From an uncultured Pseudomonas sp. (lineage in GTDB: Bacteria; Pseudomonadota; Gammaproteobacteria; Pseudomonadales; Pseudomonadaceae), in NCBI RefSeq assembly GCF_943846705.1, contig NZ_OX044366.1:1798001-1862000 (forward strand): a stretch of 64,000 nt of DNA, written 5' to 3'. The notes under the pieces were generated by a model. That model was not told the DNA's origin. It saw nothing but the letters and a program-made list of their open reading frames with translations, and did no database searches. Position numbers and translations under genes: made by a program. Shown here one piece after another: positions 62,703-64,000 of the stretch (the stretch's first letter is position 1; the number at the start of each line of letters is the position of its first letter).

Positions 62703-63557
62703 TCAACGGCCGAGATACACCTCAATTACCCGCTCATCGGCCTGCACCTGCTCCAGCGAGCCTTCGGCCAGCACGCTGCCTTGGTGCAGCACGGTGACGT
62801 GGTCGGCGATTGAGCCGACGAAGCCCATGTCGTGCTCGACCACCATCAGCGAATGTTTGCGCGCCAGCGACTTGAACAGCTCGGCGGTGAACTCAGTTTC
62901 GGCGTCGGTCATGCCGGCCACCGGCTCGTCCAGCAGCAACAGTTGTGGGTCTTGCACCAGCAGCATGCCGATCTCGAGGAACTGCTTTTGCCCGTGGGAC
63001 AACAACCCGGCCGGGCGCTGGCGTGCGCTGTCGAGCTTGATTGTCTGCAGCACTTCATCGATGCGGTCTTGCTGCTCGCCTGTTAGTTTGGCGCGCAGGC
63101 TGGCCCACACCGATTTGTTGGTTTTCTGCGCCAGTTCGAGGTTTTCAAATACGCTAAGCGCCTCGAACACCGTGGGCTTTTGGAACTTGCGGCCGATGCC
63201 GGACTGGGCGATTGCCACTTCGCTCATCTGCGTCAGGTCGAGGGTTTCACCAAAATACGCCACGCCGTTATCCGGGCGGGTTTTACCGGTGATCACGTCC
63301 ATCATGGTGGTCTTGCCGGCACCGTTGGGGCCGATGATGCAGCGCAGCTCACCGACGCCGATGTACAGGGTCAGGTTGGTCAGCGCCTTGAAACCATCGA
63401 AGCTGACGTTGATGTCTTCCAGGGTCAGTATGGTGCCGTGGCGGGTGTTCAAGCCCTTGTTGGCCAGGCTGCTGGCACCAAGCGCATCACGGCTGCTGCC
63501 GGCGGGGTCGAAGGCTGGTTCGAGCATCAGTTCGGGTGTCGGAGTGGCGCGCATCAT
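62703..63557 (-). CDS. urtD: Urea ABC transporter ATP-binding protein UrtD
   Basis: UrtD is the first ATPase of the urea importer. The protein is 284 residues (LivG-like). A poorly conserved N-terminus of about 40 residues precedes ILTLEDINVSFDGFKALTNL. Walker A is IIGPNGAGKTTMMDVITG. The signature region is unusual, LLSHGQKQFLEIGMLL, with SHGQ rather than SGGQ, which is a known form in UrtD. Walker B is LLLLDEPVAGM. The ATG at 63557 overlaps the urtC stop (ATGA). A second ATG is one codon further. Confidence 0.94.
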   Translation of the reverse strand: MMRATPTPELMLEPAFDPAGSSRDALGASSLANKGLNTRHGTILTLEDINVSFDGFKALTNLTLYIGVGELRCIIGPNGAGKTTMMDVITGKTRPDNGVAYFGETLDLTQMSEVAIAQSGIGRKFQKPTVFEALSVFENLELAQKTNKSVWASLRAKLTGEQQDRIDEVLQTIKLDSARQRPAGLLSHGQKQFLEIGMLLVQDPQLLLLDEPVAGMTDAETEFTAELFKSLARKHSLMVVEHDMGFVGSIADHVTVLHQGSVLAEGSLEQVQADERVIEVYLGR

Positions 63558-64000
63558 TGCTCTCCTTTTTTACGCAGAAGGCCAATCACGCCTTTGGGGA
63601 GAAAGAGGGTCACGACGATAAACAGGAAACCCAGGGCGAACAGCCAGTACTCGGGGAAGGCCACGGTGAACCAGCTCTTCATGCCATTGACCAGCCCCGC
63701 GCCAAGCAGTGGGCCGATCAACGTGCCACGCCCGCCGAGAGCGACCCACACGGCGGCTTCGATGGAGTTGGTCGGTGACATTTCGCTGGGGTTGATGATG
63801 CCCACCTGCGGTACATACAACGCCCCGGCCAGGCCACAGAGCACCGCGCTGAGTACCCAGATAAACAGCTTGTAACCGCGCGGGTCGTAGCCGCAGAACA
63901 TCAGGCGGTTTTCCGCATCGCGTAGTGCAGTCAGCACCCGGCCAAACTTGCTACGTGCCAGCGTCCAGCCCAAATACAGGCTGGCGACCAGCAGCAGCAC
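63554..64000 (-). CDS. urtC: Urea ABC transporter permease UrtC (3' part)
   Basis: This is the C-terminal 148 residues of a LivM-like permease. The start lies beyond the right edge of the window. Visible are LTALRDAENRLMFCGYDPRG (the cytoplasmic loop that contacts the ATPase), VALGGRGTLIGPLLGA and the last helix FALGFLFIVVTLFLPKGVIG. Its TGA overlaps the urtD ATG. UrtA and UrtB should lie further right. Confidence 0.93.
   Translation of the reverse strand: MLLLVASLYLGWTLARSKFGRVLTALRDAENRLMFCGYDPRGYKLFIWVLSAVLCGLAGALYVPQVGIINPSEMSPTNSIEAAVWVALGGRGTLIGPLLGAGLVNGMKSWFTVAFPEYWLFALGFLFIVVTLFLPKGVIGLLRKKGEQ

Overview
The window is a gene-dense, GC-rich stretch of a Pseudomonas chromosome. The gene order follows what I recall of the P. 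aeruginosa PAO1 core genome over more than 50 kb (parE to ygiQ). It then continues into a second block that in PAO1 lies some 60 genes away (oxaloacetate decarboxylase to the urease/urea-uptake genes). Species was not determined. FimX, SerB, RhdA, Hfq, a MutL with an intact endonuclease motif and a NicD-like cyclase all point to Pseudomonas. No phage, transposase, integrase, CRISPR array or rRNA was seen. The only mobile-looking DNA is short palindromic intergenic repeats.

Layout. 1-7.7 kb: 3' part of parE, a secreted phytase-like protein, a membrane-tethered retropepsin-like protease, parC, a PqiC-type lipoprotein and an Smp/AhpA-like membrane protein. 7.9-16.6 kb: serB, then a leftward set of fimX, its unnamed neighbour, psd, rhdA and an HDOD gene. 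16.7-21.3 kb: motAB behind a good FliA-type promoter, rsgA, a membrane methyltransferase and orn. 21.4-32.8 kb: queG, then nnr-tsaE-amiB-mutL-miaA-hfq-hflX-hflK-hflC and a DUF2065 gene. 32.9-41.2 kb: hisZ, purA, a chemoreceptor, tRNA-Leu(CAG), rnr, rlmB. 41.4-46.2 kb: rpsF-rpsR-DUF2232-rplI, dnaB, alr. 46.2-53.5 kb: a 7TM diguanylate cyclase, ygiQ, an Hsp70-like gene and two membrane proteins.

53.5-57.9 kb holds two periplasmic binding proteins with no transporter genes beside them, oxaloacetate decarboxylase, a small C4 zinc-finger protein and an AEC permease. 57.9-64 kb is a leftward nitrogen block: urtC (cut by the window edge), urtD and urtE of the urea ABC importer, then ureD, ureA, a GNAT acetyltransferase, ureB and ureC. 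Urea imported by Urt would be split by urease to ammonia and CO2. The nickel-loading genes ureEFG are not in the window.

Themes. Most genes are housekeeping: topoisomerase IV, replication, tRNA modification, RNA decay, mismatch repair and cell-wall amidase. A second layer concerns motility and cyclic-di-GMP (FimX, HDOD protein, MotAB, chemoreceptor, NicD-like cyclase). The best leads for follow-up are: strong terminator hairpins that end only 15-28 bases before the start codons of alr, the DUF2065 gene and dnaB; an Smp-like protein whose C-terminal half looks like a degenerate nucleotide-cyclase fold; the orphan pair of binding proteins near a change of conserved gene order; and a family of 70-90 bp double-hairpin repeats concentrated around the urease genes, one of which supplies the ureD stop codon. 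I did not find anything that I can call a clearly new biological system.
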